IMG/VR virus record: IMGVR_UViG_3300032282_000615
Location: 1 to 20,212 of that record
Origin: a virus
DNA length: 20,212 bases
Strand: one strand, 5' to 3'
Shown: piece after piece, positions 15,020 through 20,139 of the stretch
How positions within the stretch are numbered: position 1 is the first letter of the stretch
Layout: every line of letters begins with the position of its first letter
Notes under the pieces: generated by a model
Told to the model about the DNA's origin: nothing
What the model saw: only the letters and a program-made list of their open reading frames with translations
The model's database searches: none
Program-made: the position numbers and the translations under genes

Positions 15020-15165
15020 ACAAAAAGCCCTAATAAGGAGGCTTTAGGCTTGGTTGCCACATACAAAAGGTGAAGCACCACCATTCTGTAGCTTTGACGA
15101 AGCCGCCTTATTAGGGCGTTCTATTCGTTGTGCTTAACTACTAAAGGTTTACCAGACCTCTAGAT
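15020..15165 (-). ncRNA. Candidate structured small RNA
   Basis: A leftward transcript started by the promoter at 15200-15172 would begin near 15165. It has no protein frame with a ribosome site. An arm at 15117-15100 can pair with 15044-15027 (17 of 18 positions), forming a long closing stem. Inside it, 15089-15063 folds into a hairpin of six plus four base pairs with one bulged base and loop GUGCUU. The closing stem is followed directly by TTTTTGTTG (15026-15018), so the RNA ends as an intrinsic terminator. Promoter, structure and terminator in one line make a dedicated RNA of about 145 nt likely. Family unknown; a decoy, antisense or protein-binding RNA is possible. Confidence 0.6.
15021..15044 (-). 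terminator. Intrinsic terminator, leftward
   Basis: On the minus strand a short stem AAAGCC/GGCTTT (or the longer stem with the upstream arm at 15117-15100) is followed by TTTTTGTTG. It would end the small RNA and part of any transcript coming from the repressor gene. On the plus strand the far arm is followed only by GTTCTATTCG, so it is a weak terminator for rightward late transcription. Confidence 0.65.
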
Positions 15166-15171
15166 ATATCA

Positions 15172-15200
15172 ATTATTTCATCGTTTGTTCGATGTGTCAA
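15172..15200 (-). promoter_or_regulatory. Strong sigma-70-type leftward promoter
   Basis: The minus strand carries a perfect -35 TTGACA (15200-15195), a spacer of exactly 17, and AATAAT (15177-15172), five of six to the -10 consensus. A TGA directly before it gives the extended -10 element TGn. It is the best promoter match I found in the window. It lies downstream of the repressor gene and ahead of no protein gene, pointing to a dedicated RNA. One arm of a 12-base inverted repeat (15202-15213) abuts the -35. Confidence 0.65.
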
Positions 15201-15201
15201 G

Positions 15202-15309
15202 TTGTTGGTATGTTACTCGCTGCACTATGCAAGCTATTTATAACGACTAACTAGTATGGTTAAAGGGTACTACCCTTGAGCAATAGAATCCGCTTTCACA
15301 TACCAACAA
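15202..15309. repeat. Spaced 12-base inverted repeat with inner palindrome
   Basis: TTGTTGGTATGT at 15202-15213 is the exact reverse complement of ACATACCAACAA at 15298-15309. Between them, at 15263-15277, is an odd palindrome AAGGGTA-C-TACCCTT. One arm abuts the repressor stop codon, the other the leftward promoter. It could be paired protein-binding sites or the closing stem of a structured 3' leader of the repressor mRNA. There is no T-run, so it is not an intrinsic terminator. Confidence 0.55.
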
Positions 15310-15311
15310 TT

Positions 15312-15527
15312 TTAATTCAACTCGGGCCAGATTTGCGCCCAGTTAGGGATTTCTTTGCGAGTCCAAGCGCCATTAGACTTTGTTTCAATTTCCGTGGCTA
15401 ACATAATTAATTTGTCCTTTGCTATGCCGTTGTTACGCCATTGACTCACGGCTGAAGGACTGACACGACATAGCTTGGCTACGGCAAACGTACCGCCTAG
15501 TGCTTGGATGATGTCTGTTGTTTTCAT
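15312..15527 (-). CDS. Cro/YdaS-like helix-turn-helix regulator
   Basis: The 71-residue product has a single HTH: TTDIIQALGGTFAVAKLCRVSPSAVSQWRNNG at about 3-34, the layout of Cro and YdaS-type phage regulators. A short C-terminal strand region with WPEL at the end follows. Two in-frame ATGs exist (15542 and 15527). The second is preferred because the protein match begins there and a weak AAGA lies upstream. It faces the rightward early promoter across a 130-base gap that contains repeated candidate operators, so it very likely represses the early operon or itself. No partner CI-type gene is visible in the window. Confidence 0.82.
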   Translation of the reverse strand: MKTTDIIQALGGTFAVAKLCRVSPSAVSQWRNNGIAKDKLIMLATEIETKSNGAWTRKEIPNWAQIWPELN

Positions 15528-15534
15528 AAGACAT

Positions 15535-15622
15535 CTTAACATTAGTTGTCAAAGAAACTCAATAAATATTTTAATTGTGAGTTTTCCACTTGCTTTCTGT
15601 GTTTAGTTGTCTTAATATTAGT
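15535..15622. promoter_or_regulatory. Repeated candidate operators of the Cro-like protein
   Basis: Two overlapping motifs occur twice in the divergent gap. CTTAACATTAGT at 15535-15546 and CTTAATATTAGT at 15611-15622 match at 11 of 12 positions. TTAGTTGTC at 15542-15550 recurs exactly at 15603-15611. One copy covers the start of the regulator gene; the other covers the -10 region of the early promoter. This is the expected placement for operators that switch both directions. Binding is inferred, not shown. Confidence 0.5.
15590..15618 (+). promoter_or_regulatory. Early rightward promoter 1
   Basis: A -35-like TTGCTT at 15590-15595 and TAATAT at 15613-15618 are 17 bases apart. The 29-base block matches a second block at 17854-17882 in 20 positions, including TGTTTAG and CTTAATAT at identical spacing. 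It would drive the recombination genes. A copy of the repeated operator-like motif overlaps the -10. Confidence 0.55.
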
Positions 15623-15646
15623 CATGGCATACCCGCCATTAACGAT

Positions 15647-15664
15647 AAAAGGTACATAAATGAA
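15647..15664 (+). repeat. Shared early leader, copy 1
   Basis: AAAAGGTACATAAATGAA holds the ribosome site (AAAAGG) and start codon of the ERF gene. The same 18 bases occur at 17915-17932 and 18190-18207. Confidence 0.85.
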
Positions 15665-16226
15665 TGAATTAGCAAAATCCCTTGTAAAAGCTCAAGCAGC
15701 AATGAGCCACGCAGCCAAAGATAGTAAAAACCCACACTTTAAATCTGCATACAGCAGCCTGGCATCAGTCATCGACGCTGTGCGGCCTGCTTTGTCGGCT
15801 AACGGTCTAGCCTTTGTGCAGATGTTGCATACAGCAGACGGTGGCGTAGCTGTTGAAACAGTCTTAATACATGAGTCAGGTGAACAACTTAGCTGCGGTA
15901 CGTTGTTTATTCCTGCCAGTAAGCAAGATGCACAGGGCTACGGTTCAGCGATTTCGTATGCAAAACGCTACAGTTTGCAAAGTGCGCTTGGCATTGCGTC
16001 AGAAGATGATGACGGTAACTCAGCCGTTAAATCAGCGCCAGTTAAAGTTGTTGAGAAACCCAAAGGCATCGAGTTGGACAACACCGTGGCTCAAATGGCA
16101 TCAGCGGTTAGTTACGAAAGCCTGAAGGACATATTTAGGGCAGCATGGACTATTTGCCTTAAAGAGCAACAGATTCCATTAAAGGCTGCATACGATCAAT
16201 TTAAAGCAAACTGGGAACAACAATAA
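15660..16226 (+). CDS. erf: ERF-family single-strand annealing protein
   Basis: The 188-residue protein matches the ERF superfamily of phage recombinases (P22 Erf type), which coat single strands and pair homologous DNA, often circularising phage genomes. Marks are NPHFKSAYSSLASVID at about 24-39, VRPALSANGLAFVQ (about 41-54), and the strongly conserved YGSAISYAKRYSLQSALGIASEDDDGN at about 94-120. The C-terminal part is variable and helical. It starts at the shared early leader and shares TAATG with the SSB gene. With SSB and the RecB-like nuclease it forms a complete annealing-type recombination set. Confidence 0.92.
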   Translation: MNELAKSLVKAQAAMSHAAKDSKNPHFKSAYSSLASVIDAVRPALSANGLAFVQMLHTADGGVAVETVLIHESGEQLSCGTLFIPASKQDAQGYGSAISYAKRYSLQSALGIASEDDDGNSAVKSAPVKVVEKPKGIELDNTVAQMASAVSYESLKDIFRAAWTICLKEQQIPLKAAYDQFKANWEQQ

Positions 16227-16654
16227 TGGCAAACGATCTTAACCGCTGCGAGTTTATTGGGCGTTTGGGCAAAGACCCTGAAGTACGTTACACCGCTGAT
16301 AGTAATGCAATCTGTAATTTCTCAATTGCGGTAGGCTACAAGACCGCAACAAAGGAAACGACAGAATGGGTCAGGATCACGGCGTTTGGTAAGTTGGCAG
16401 GAATATGTGCCGACTACCTAAAGAAAGGCTCACAGGTCTTTGTGGCGGGTCGTATGACTACTCGTAAGTGGCAGAACAAAGATGGCGTGGATCAATACAC
16501 AACTGAAGTGGTTGCCGATCAAATGCAGATGCTCGGTGGAAAACCTGCTGAAGCCAATGAACCGGCAGCAAAATCAAAAACAGACGGTTATCGAGCCATG
16601 AAAGAAGGCACGTTTGTTCCGATGGAATCTGATTTTAACGATCCGCCATTCTGA
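16226..16654 (+). CDS. ssb: Single-stranded DNA-binding protein
   Basis: The 142-residue product has an OB-fold of the bacterial SSB type at about 5-105 (CEFIGRLGKDPEVRYTADSNAICNFSIAV; WVRITAFGKLAGICADYLKKGSQVFVAGRM). A disordered linker rich in Ala, Lys and Glu leads to an acidic tip, DFNDPPF. This tip resembles the host DDDIPF tail that recruits partner proteins but lacks two of its acids. It covers single strands during replication and for the ERF protein encoded just upstream. Length is slightly shorter than cellular SSBs. It overlaps the next short gene as TGATG. Confidence 0.94.
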   Translation: MANDLNRCEFIGRLGKDPEVRYTADSNAICNFSIAVGYKTATKETTEWVRITAFGKLAGICADYLKKGSQVFVAGRMTTRKWQNKDGVDQYTTEVVADQMQMLGGKPAEANEPAAKSKTDGYRAMKEGTFVPMESDFNDPPF

Positions 16655-16797
16655 TGAATCAAACGGAAGAAGCAATTTTAATCAGTTGGCGCATCCAGCA
16701 ATGGTACGAGGGCATGGTTCTTGACGCTAGAGCCATGCAAGACCTACAGGATGCAATCGAGATGCTTAAACAATTAGCTAAACAGGTGCAAAAATGA
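16654..16797 (+). CDS. 47-residue hypothetical protein
   Basis: A short frame is coupled at both ends: TGATG with SSB and ATGA with the following gene. The product is one long, charged, probably helical peptide (EEAILISWRIQQWYEGMVLD then MQDLQDAIEMLKQLAKQVQK) without Cys or membrane segment. No known family. Position in the recombination operon and the coding-like composition support a real gene; it may be a small partner or inhibitor (inference). Confidence 0.65.
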   Translation: MNQTEEAILISWRIQQWYEGMVLDARAMQDLQDAIEMLKQLAKQVQK

Positions 16798-17009
16798 ATA
16801 CAGATAAGTTTTTACCGGCTTTCCCAACATGGATACAAAACGATTCAATGATGCCAGGCATGAGTTTGCGAGATTATGTCGCAGTTCAAGTGTTAACTGG
16901 AATGTGTGCCGGTGATTGGAAATTGCCAATTGATGACCAAACTTGGGCAAAAGCAGCAACAACTCGTTGTTTTGAAATTGCAGACGAATTTATGGAGGCT
17001 CGGAAATGA
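16794..17009 (+). CDS. Conserved small phage protein
   Basis: The 71-residue protein contains GMSLRDYVAVQVLTGM near its middle and ends FEIADEFMEARK. I know this pattern (MSLRDYFA...A...IAD.M...R) from many small phage early proteins of unknown function. It is probably an all-helical soluble protein. ATGA overlaps link it to the genes before and after. Confidence 0.75.
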   Translation: MNTDKFLPAFPTWIQNDSMMPGMSLRDYVAVQVLTGMCAGDWKLPIDDQTWAKAATTRCFEIADEFMEARK

Positions 17010-17740
17010 TTATTAAGTCAGCAGACTCAGAATCAGGCCATTGGTACGCAGCTGACGGTTCACCAGCCTACAAGATCATTGGCAAGAACGGTAAAGAGCG
17101 CAACACAACGGTTCGTGACGCACGAGAGCGCAACCTAGTTCCGTCAGTAACTACCGTGTTGGGATTGGTTGCCAAGCCTGGTCTTAACACTTGGCTGCAA
17201 CAACAAGTATTATTGGCGGCGTTGACGTTGCCACGCATAGCTGGTGAAACAGAGGAAAACTGGTTAGAGCGAGTAATGTCCGACAGCAAGAGTACGGGTC
17301 GTGACGCTATGGACAGAGGCACAATGATGCATGGGGTGCTTGAGCGTTTTTACCGTGGCGAACAAGACGATTACCCTGTTTACGTTAACCAAGTGGATGC
17401 GTCGATCAGAATCCATTTTGGGCATGACCAAACTTGGGAGGCAGAACGCTCGTTTGCATACAAAGGGTTTGGCGGCAAGGTGGATTTGATTGCTGAAAAC
17501 ATTGTGATCGACTTTAAGAGCAAAGATAAGCTCGACAAGGTTGTGCCTTATCACGAACAATTGATGCAGTTGGCTGCTTACCGTGTTGGTCTTGGCAAAC
17601 CTACAGCTCGATGCGCTAACGTGTTCTTTACTGCCGAAGGTGATGTGAAATTGATTGAACATTCAGAGGAAGATTTAGCCTCTGCATGGGATTGCTTTCA
17701 ATATTTACTAGCGTTCTACAAGCGTAAAAACAACTTATAA
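17006..17740 (+). CDS. PD-(D/E)XK exonuclease, RecB/Cas4-like
   Basis: The 244-residue protein carries the RecB-type nuclease signature in order: RGTMMHG with H109, E145/E147, GGKVDLIAE with D160, IDFKSK with D169 and K171, and QLMQLAAY at 185-192. Enzymes of this layout resect duplex ends to produce the single strands used by an annealing protein; the ERF and SSB genes are in the same operon, so this is the expected exonuclease partner. The first 45 residues (GKNGKERNTTVRDARERNLVPSVTTVL) resemble N-termini of other phage exonucleases. It ends the first early operon, followed by a strong terminator. Confidence 0.88.
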   Translation: MIIKSADSESGHWYAADGSPAYKIIGKNGKERNTTVRDARERNLVPSVTTVLGLVAKPGLNTWLQQQVLLAALTLPRIAGETEENWLERVMSDSKSTGRDAMDRGTMMHGVLERFYRGEQDDYPVYVNQVDASIRIHFGHDQTWEAERSFAYKGFGGKVDLIAENIVIDFKSKDKLDKVVPYHEQLMQLAAYRVGLGKPTARCANVFFTAEGDVKLIEHSEEDLASAWDCFQYLLAFYKRKNNL

Positions 17741-17777
17741 TAAATTGTCGGTGTTGTTCACTCCTTGTTCCATCGAC

Positions 17778-17803
17778 CGCCCCTTCATTGGGGCGTTTTG
17801 TTG
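17778..17803 (+). terminator. Intrinsic terminator after the nuclease gene
   Basis: CGCCCC (17778-17783) pairs perfectly with GGGGCG (17790-17795) across a TTCATT loop and is followed by TTTTGTTG. It closes the recombination operon 38 bases after the nuclease stop. Confidence 0.9.
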
Positions 17804-17853
17804 TAAAAATCCAAATAAATTAAAAATAATTACAAAAACTAGGGTAAACACCT

Positions 17854-17882
17854 ATGCAATTACTGTTTAGATAGCTTAATAT
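17854..17882 (+). promoter_or_regulatory. Early rightward promoter 2
   Basis: This 29-base block matches promoter 1 in 20 positions (TGC at the -35, then TGTTTAG, then CTTAATAT at the -10). It lies between the terminator and the next gene, where a new promoter is required. The weak -35 (ATGCAA) suggests that a phage or host factor may help, or that TGTTTAG is a binding site. Confidence 0.55.
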
Positions 17883-17914
17883 CTGTAAATGGCAACAACG
17901 CCACAAACCACGAA

Positions 17915-17932
17915 AAAAGGTACATAAATGAA
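17915..17932 (+). repeat. Shared early leader, copy 2
   Basis: This copy is identical over 18 bases to the leader before the ERF gene. It provides the ribosome site and start of the 76-residue protein gene. Confidence 0.85.
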
Positions 17933-18158
17933 TAACGAAATGTTCGGTTGCAACCCAGACAAATTTATCGAAAGCGTTAAAGATTCGATTACATACAAAT
18001 TTAGCGGTGCATACATGGTTGCAATGGGCCTTATGTCAGATGCTCAAGAATTGATTGCCGCTGATGCAAAAGAGCAAGCCCGTCAAACTTTAAATTTAGC
18101 AAAATACATTATTGGCGAAATTAGCGATGGTAATTTGATTGGTACTGTGCAGCGTTAA
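17928..18158 (+). CDS. Small conserved phage protein of unknown function
   Basis: The 76-residue product is helical, with two predicted helices. One is around FIESVKDSITYKFSGAYMVAMGLMSDAQELI (13-43); the other is EQARQTLNLAKYIIGEI (49-65). The 'AM.LMSDAQELI...EQARQ.LN.AKYII' pattern is one I have seen in small early proteins of other phages, without a role. It is the first gene behind promoter 2 and uses the shared leader, so strong early expression is likely. Confidence 0.75.
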   Translation: MNNEMFGCNPDKFIESVKDSITYKFSGAYMVAMGLMSDAQELIAADAKEQARQTLNLAKYIIGEISDGNLIGTVQR

Positions 18159-18162
18159 TCCA

Positions 18163-18180
18163 ATGGGGCGTAAGCCCTAT
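18163..18180 (+). promoter_or_regulatory. GNRA-type hairpin in a gene gap
   Basis: ATGGGGC and GCCCTAT can form seven base pairs (one G-U) around the loop GTAA, a very stable GNRA tetraloop. It sits in the 44-base gap just before the third shared leader. No T-run follows, so it is not a terminator; RNA stability or processing is more likely. Confidence 0.5.
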
Positions 18181-18189
18181 CGCCACGAC

Positions 18190-18207
18190 AAAAGGTACAT
18201 AAATGAA
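18190..18207 (+). repeat. Shared early leader, copy 3
   Basis: This is the third identical 18-base copy of the ribosome-site and start leader. It is not preceded by a promoter block like the first two. Confidence 0.85.
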
Positions 18208-18466
18208 ATACTCATACATCCAGATGACAGACGAAGGCAAGCGCCAATTGATGCGTGAACTTAGCCTTGAGCTTACCGACAAAAAGATTGCAGAACTGAT
18301 GGATCAATTTGCCGATGGCGTAAAAACAGACAGTAACGGCGAACCGTACATTAAGATTGACCGTGACGAGGTGTTGATGTGTGCCTGCCCAATGTACACC
18401 CATTTCATTGACATTAACCATATTGAAACTGTGACAGCAAACGAGGAGGATGGCAGCGATGAATAA
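18203..18466 (+). CDS. Hypothetical acidic protein
   Basis: I do not recognise the family. The 87-residue product is acidic, with a helical first half (EGKRQLMRELSLELTDKKIAELMDQFADG) and a C-terminal half with CAC at about 60-62 and a strongly acidic end (EEDGSDE). It starts at the third copy of the shared leader. The frame overlaps the next gene by eight bases. Confidence 0.72.
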   Translation: MKYSYIQMTDEGKRQLMRELSLELTDKKIAELMDQFADGVKTDSNGEPYIKIDRDEVLMCACPMYTHFIDINHIETVTANEEDGSDE

Positions 18467-18656
18467 GCACAATTGGCCTTTTCTGACTGACCTTGGTGAT
18501 TCTAACTGGACAGGTCGAACCACTCGCACAATGCGTCACCAGACACGCTATTCACGGGCTGACGAACGCATACCACCAATCGCTTGGGTTGTTGGTTTGG
18601 CGCTCTTAGGGGTTGTTTTTGGGCTTGTCCCGTTTATGGCATGGGTGATGCAATGA
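18459..18656 (+). CDS. Small single-pass membrane protein
   Basis: ATG 18459 is preferred because AGGAGG (18444-18449) lies nine bases upstream; for the ATG at 18450 the same site would be too close. The 65-residue product has a polar, basic N-terminal region (TGRTTRTMRHQTRYSRADER) and one hydrophobic helix near the C-terminus (IAWVVGLALLGVVFGLVPFMAWV). The positive charge before the helix suggests the N-terminus stays inside. Function unknown; ATGA overlap couples it to the winged-helix gene. Confidence 0.68.
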   Translation: MNKHNWPFLTDLGDSNWTGRTTRTMRHQTRYSRADERIPPIAWVVGLALLGVVFGLVPFMAWVMQ

Positions 18657-18949
18657 ACCAAGTAGCCAGAAACTCCGATCCGTTAACCAGTTGGGCTGCT
18701 GCTGACTCTGCAAAGTCTTTAGCGGCTCAACACGCCACGATCATTATCCAATCCTTATGTAAGTACGGGGCAATGGGTAAAGACGGTATAGCCACGATCA
18801 CAGGACTCGATGGCAACCAGGTTGCCAGACGGCTTAGTGAATTAGAACGCAATCATGAAATCCTGTTAACTGGGCGCAACGTGCAAAGCAAGTCAGGCCG
18901 TGCCGAACGGGAGTGGAAAGTAATGCCAAAACAGATGGATTTGATATGA
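18653..18949 (+). CDS. Winged-helix / HTH DNA-binding-type protein
   Basis: Start ATG 18653 overlaps the upstream stop (ATGA); an in-frame ATG at 18584 lies inside the membrane gene and is rejected. The 98-residue product opens VARNSDPLTSWAAADSAKSLAAQHATIIIQSLCKYG, continues with DGIATITGLDGNQVARRLSELERNHEILLTG and ends in a basic wing with RAEREWKV. That is a classic winged helix: helix, turn, recognition helix (NQVARRLSELERN), wing. Small proteins with this 'DP.TS..AA' opening are common in phage early regions and are thought to bind DNA. Target unknown. Confidence 0.75.
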   Translation: MNQVARNSDPLTSWAAADSAKSLAAQHATIIIQSLCKYGAMGKDGIATITGLDGNQVARRLSELERNHEILLTGRNVQSKSGRAEREWKVMPKQMDLI

Positions 18950-19575
18950 GCTACATAATTGGAAACTTACCGCCAGTTAAGTGCTTTGTGCGGCGTGAGT
19001 ATCTGTACAACTTTGAAAAAGACCACGGTGAGCTTGAGCCTGCCATTTGGGTGAGCATCAAGGCAATCCGTGGGCAAGTGTTTCGCATTGAAAGCCTGCT
19101 GCCACGTTACGGCGCACTTTACGACAAGTTGCCAATCCAAGCCTACGTTTGGAATACTAAGCATGGGGATTTGGATTACGACATATTGCAATTGTGGGAT
19201 TGCATGGGCTACAGGTTCACGGTGCATGAAAAGATCGGATTGCGTAACCTTGGAGTTAAATTTTTAGGTAAAGACAAAGTTTGGCATTTTGGCAAATACC
19301 TGTTTACCGTGGACTTTTGTGCCGACGGTATGGATGTAGATACAGGTTTTACTGAAGTTGCTGAAGAACACAAAAGTTTTAATTTTATCCGGCTAGATAA
19401 TGGGCAATTTGCAGCGCAGCCTAACAACCGATGCCTTTGGTACGACCAGTCGCTTATTTCATCTGAAACAATGTTCCCTGATTTCCAAGCATCACGCCAC
19501 ATTTGGAGTGTTGACGGGTCACGCAAGTGGGCAGCTGGTGACGATTGGTTTTATGACATTGGGGAAAGAACATGA
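18946..19575 (+). CDS. Conserved phage protein, unknown function
   Basis: The 209-residue product contains PPVKCFVRREYLYNFEKDHGELEPAIW near its start, then IKAIRGQVFRIESLLPRYGALYDKLPIQAYVWN and many aromatic residues. I have seen the same conserved opening in proteins of other phages, always without function. There is no membrane segment, signal or known catalytic motif; it looks like a soluble alpha/beta protein. ATG 18946 overlaps the upstream stop as ATGA; the longer reading from 18913 is not needed. It overlaps the next short gene by four bases. Confidence 0.8.
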   Translation: MSYIIGNLPPVKCFVRREYLYNFEKDHGELEPAIWVSIKAIRGQVFRIESLLPRYGALYDKLPIQAYVWNTKHGDLDYDILQLWDCMGYRFTVHEKIGLRNLGVKFLGKDKVWHFGKYLFTVDFCADGMDVDTGFTEVAEEHKSFNFIRLDNGQFAAQPNNRCLWYDQSLISSETMFPDFQASRHIWSVDGSRKWAAGDDWFYDIGERT

Positions 19576-19631
19576 TAGAAATCGTTTGTATTTTTGTTTT
19601 TGTTTTAATTGCCACTTTGTTGACATGGTAA
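19572..19631 (+). CDS. 19-residue membrane microprotein candidate
   Basis: The frame starts as ATGA on the preceding stop, with GGGGAAAG just upstream, and encodes almost only hydrophobic residues (VCIFVFVLIATLL in the middle), enough to span a membrane once. The frame is too short for family recognition. Coupling at the start and overlap with ATG 19625 at the end favour translation; it may be only a coupling element. Confidence 0.42.
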   Translation: MIEIVCIFVFVLIATLLTW

Positions 19632-19636
19632 AAGAT

Positions 19637-19966
19637 ATGAGTGAATACAGCCCACACCCAGCAATTGAGTACATTTGGGATAACGCACCAGCCTATGCCA
19701 AGGCAAAGGGTGAGTTGGCGCAACTGGAGGCGTTTAAATCAAGTCTAAAAGCTATCTTGATGAAAGAATCAGGCGAAACTAGCATTGGAGGTCAAGAGCG
19801 AGAGGCTTATGCTCACCCAAAGTATCAAACTCATTGTGACGCAATCGGGGCAGCAACCGAACAGGCCGAGCTATTAAAATGGCGCATGACAAGCGCACAA
19901 ATGAGGTTTGATGCCTGGCGCACAGAACAAGCCAGTAATCGACAAATTGAGAAAATAACAAAATGA
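19637..19966 (+). CDS. Conserved helical phage protein
   Basis: The 109-residue product starts SEYSPHPAIEYIWDNAPAYAKAKGELAQLEAFKSSLKAILMKESG and continues to FDAWRTEQASNRQIEK. It is strongly helical, probably a coiled-coil hairpin. I know this pattern from small proteins in the recombination/early regions of many phages, function unknown. ATG 19637 is preferred over ATG 19625 by the ribosome site (GGTAAAAG) ahead of it and by the family-like start; the choice is not certain. It overlaps the next gene by four bases (ATGA). Confidence 0.78.
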   Translation: MSEYSPHPAIEYIWDNAPAYAKAKGELAQLEAFKSSLKAILMKESGETSIGGQEREAYAHPKYQTHCDAIGAATEQAELLKWRMTSAQMRFDAWRTEQASNRQIEKITK

Positions 19967-20139
19967 TCGACTATTCTGAAAGCCTGATTAAACTCAACGC
20001 AATGCTGCACCAATACCAAAAACTTGTATTGCAAGGCAAATATGAAGCAGCAGCTGACGTTGCTGTGGATATGCAGATTGTGGTCGTAGACTTGCAACAA
20101 TGGGCAGAACATAAATGTACCGAAACCCCAAACTCTTAG
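19963..20139 (+). CDS. 58-residue helical protein
   Basis: A short coupled frame. The product is helical and acidic at first (DYSESLIKLNAMLHQYQKLVL, then KYEAAADVAVDMQIVVVDLQQWAEHK), with one Cys near the end. No known family. ATGA overlap with the upstream gene and a 25-base overlap with the HNH-like gene at its end show the dense early packing. Confidence 0.7.
   Translation: MIDYSESLIKLNAMLHQYQKLVLQGKYEAAADVAVDMQIVVVDLQQWAEHKCTETPNS

Larger units (their letters stand above)
14653..15311. other. Noncoding control region rich in hairpins
   Basis: There is no convincing protein gene in about 660 bases. The region holds several short perfect inverted repeats: 14716-14729 (AGTAG/CTACT, loop TTGC), 14740-14751 (AGGAT/ATCCT), 14867-14882 (ACTAGA/TCTAGT, loop TTTC), and 14971-14982 (GAGTG/CACTC). 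It also has a direct repeat GATTTCTCTA at 14871 and 14900, the structured RNA candidate at 15020-15165 with its promoter, and an inverted repeat of 12 bases around 15202-15309. Possible roles are a replication origin, RNA genes, or regulatory sites between the late and early halves. Confidence 0.6.

Noticed and set aside
15000-15079. A 31-residue leftward frame inside the RNA candidate
   Set aside because: No ribosome site before its ATG, and it runs through the terminator stem and T-run.
15527-15555. Promoter for the repressor gene from TTGACA at 15555-15550 (minus)
   Set aside because: With a 17-base spacer the -10 (CTTATG) would overlap the start codon, leaving transcription to begin inside the gene.
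14653-15660. tRNA genes
   Set aside because: TTCGA-like strings near 14898 and 15188 lack a matching stem and acceptor arm.
18584-18652. Extended start of the winged-helix gene
   Set aside because: It lies inside the membrane-protein gene in another frame; ATG 18653 has an ATGA overlap and gives a family-like start.
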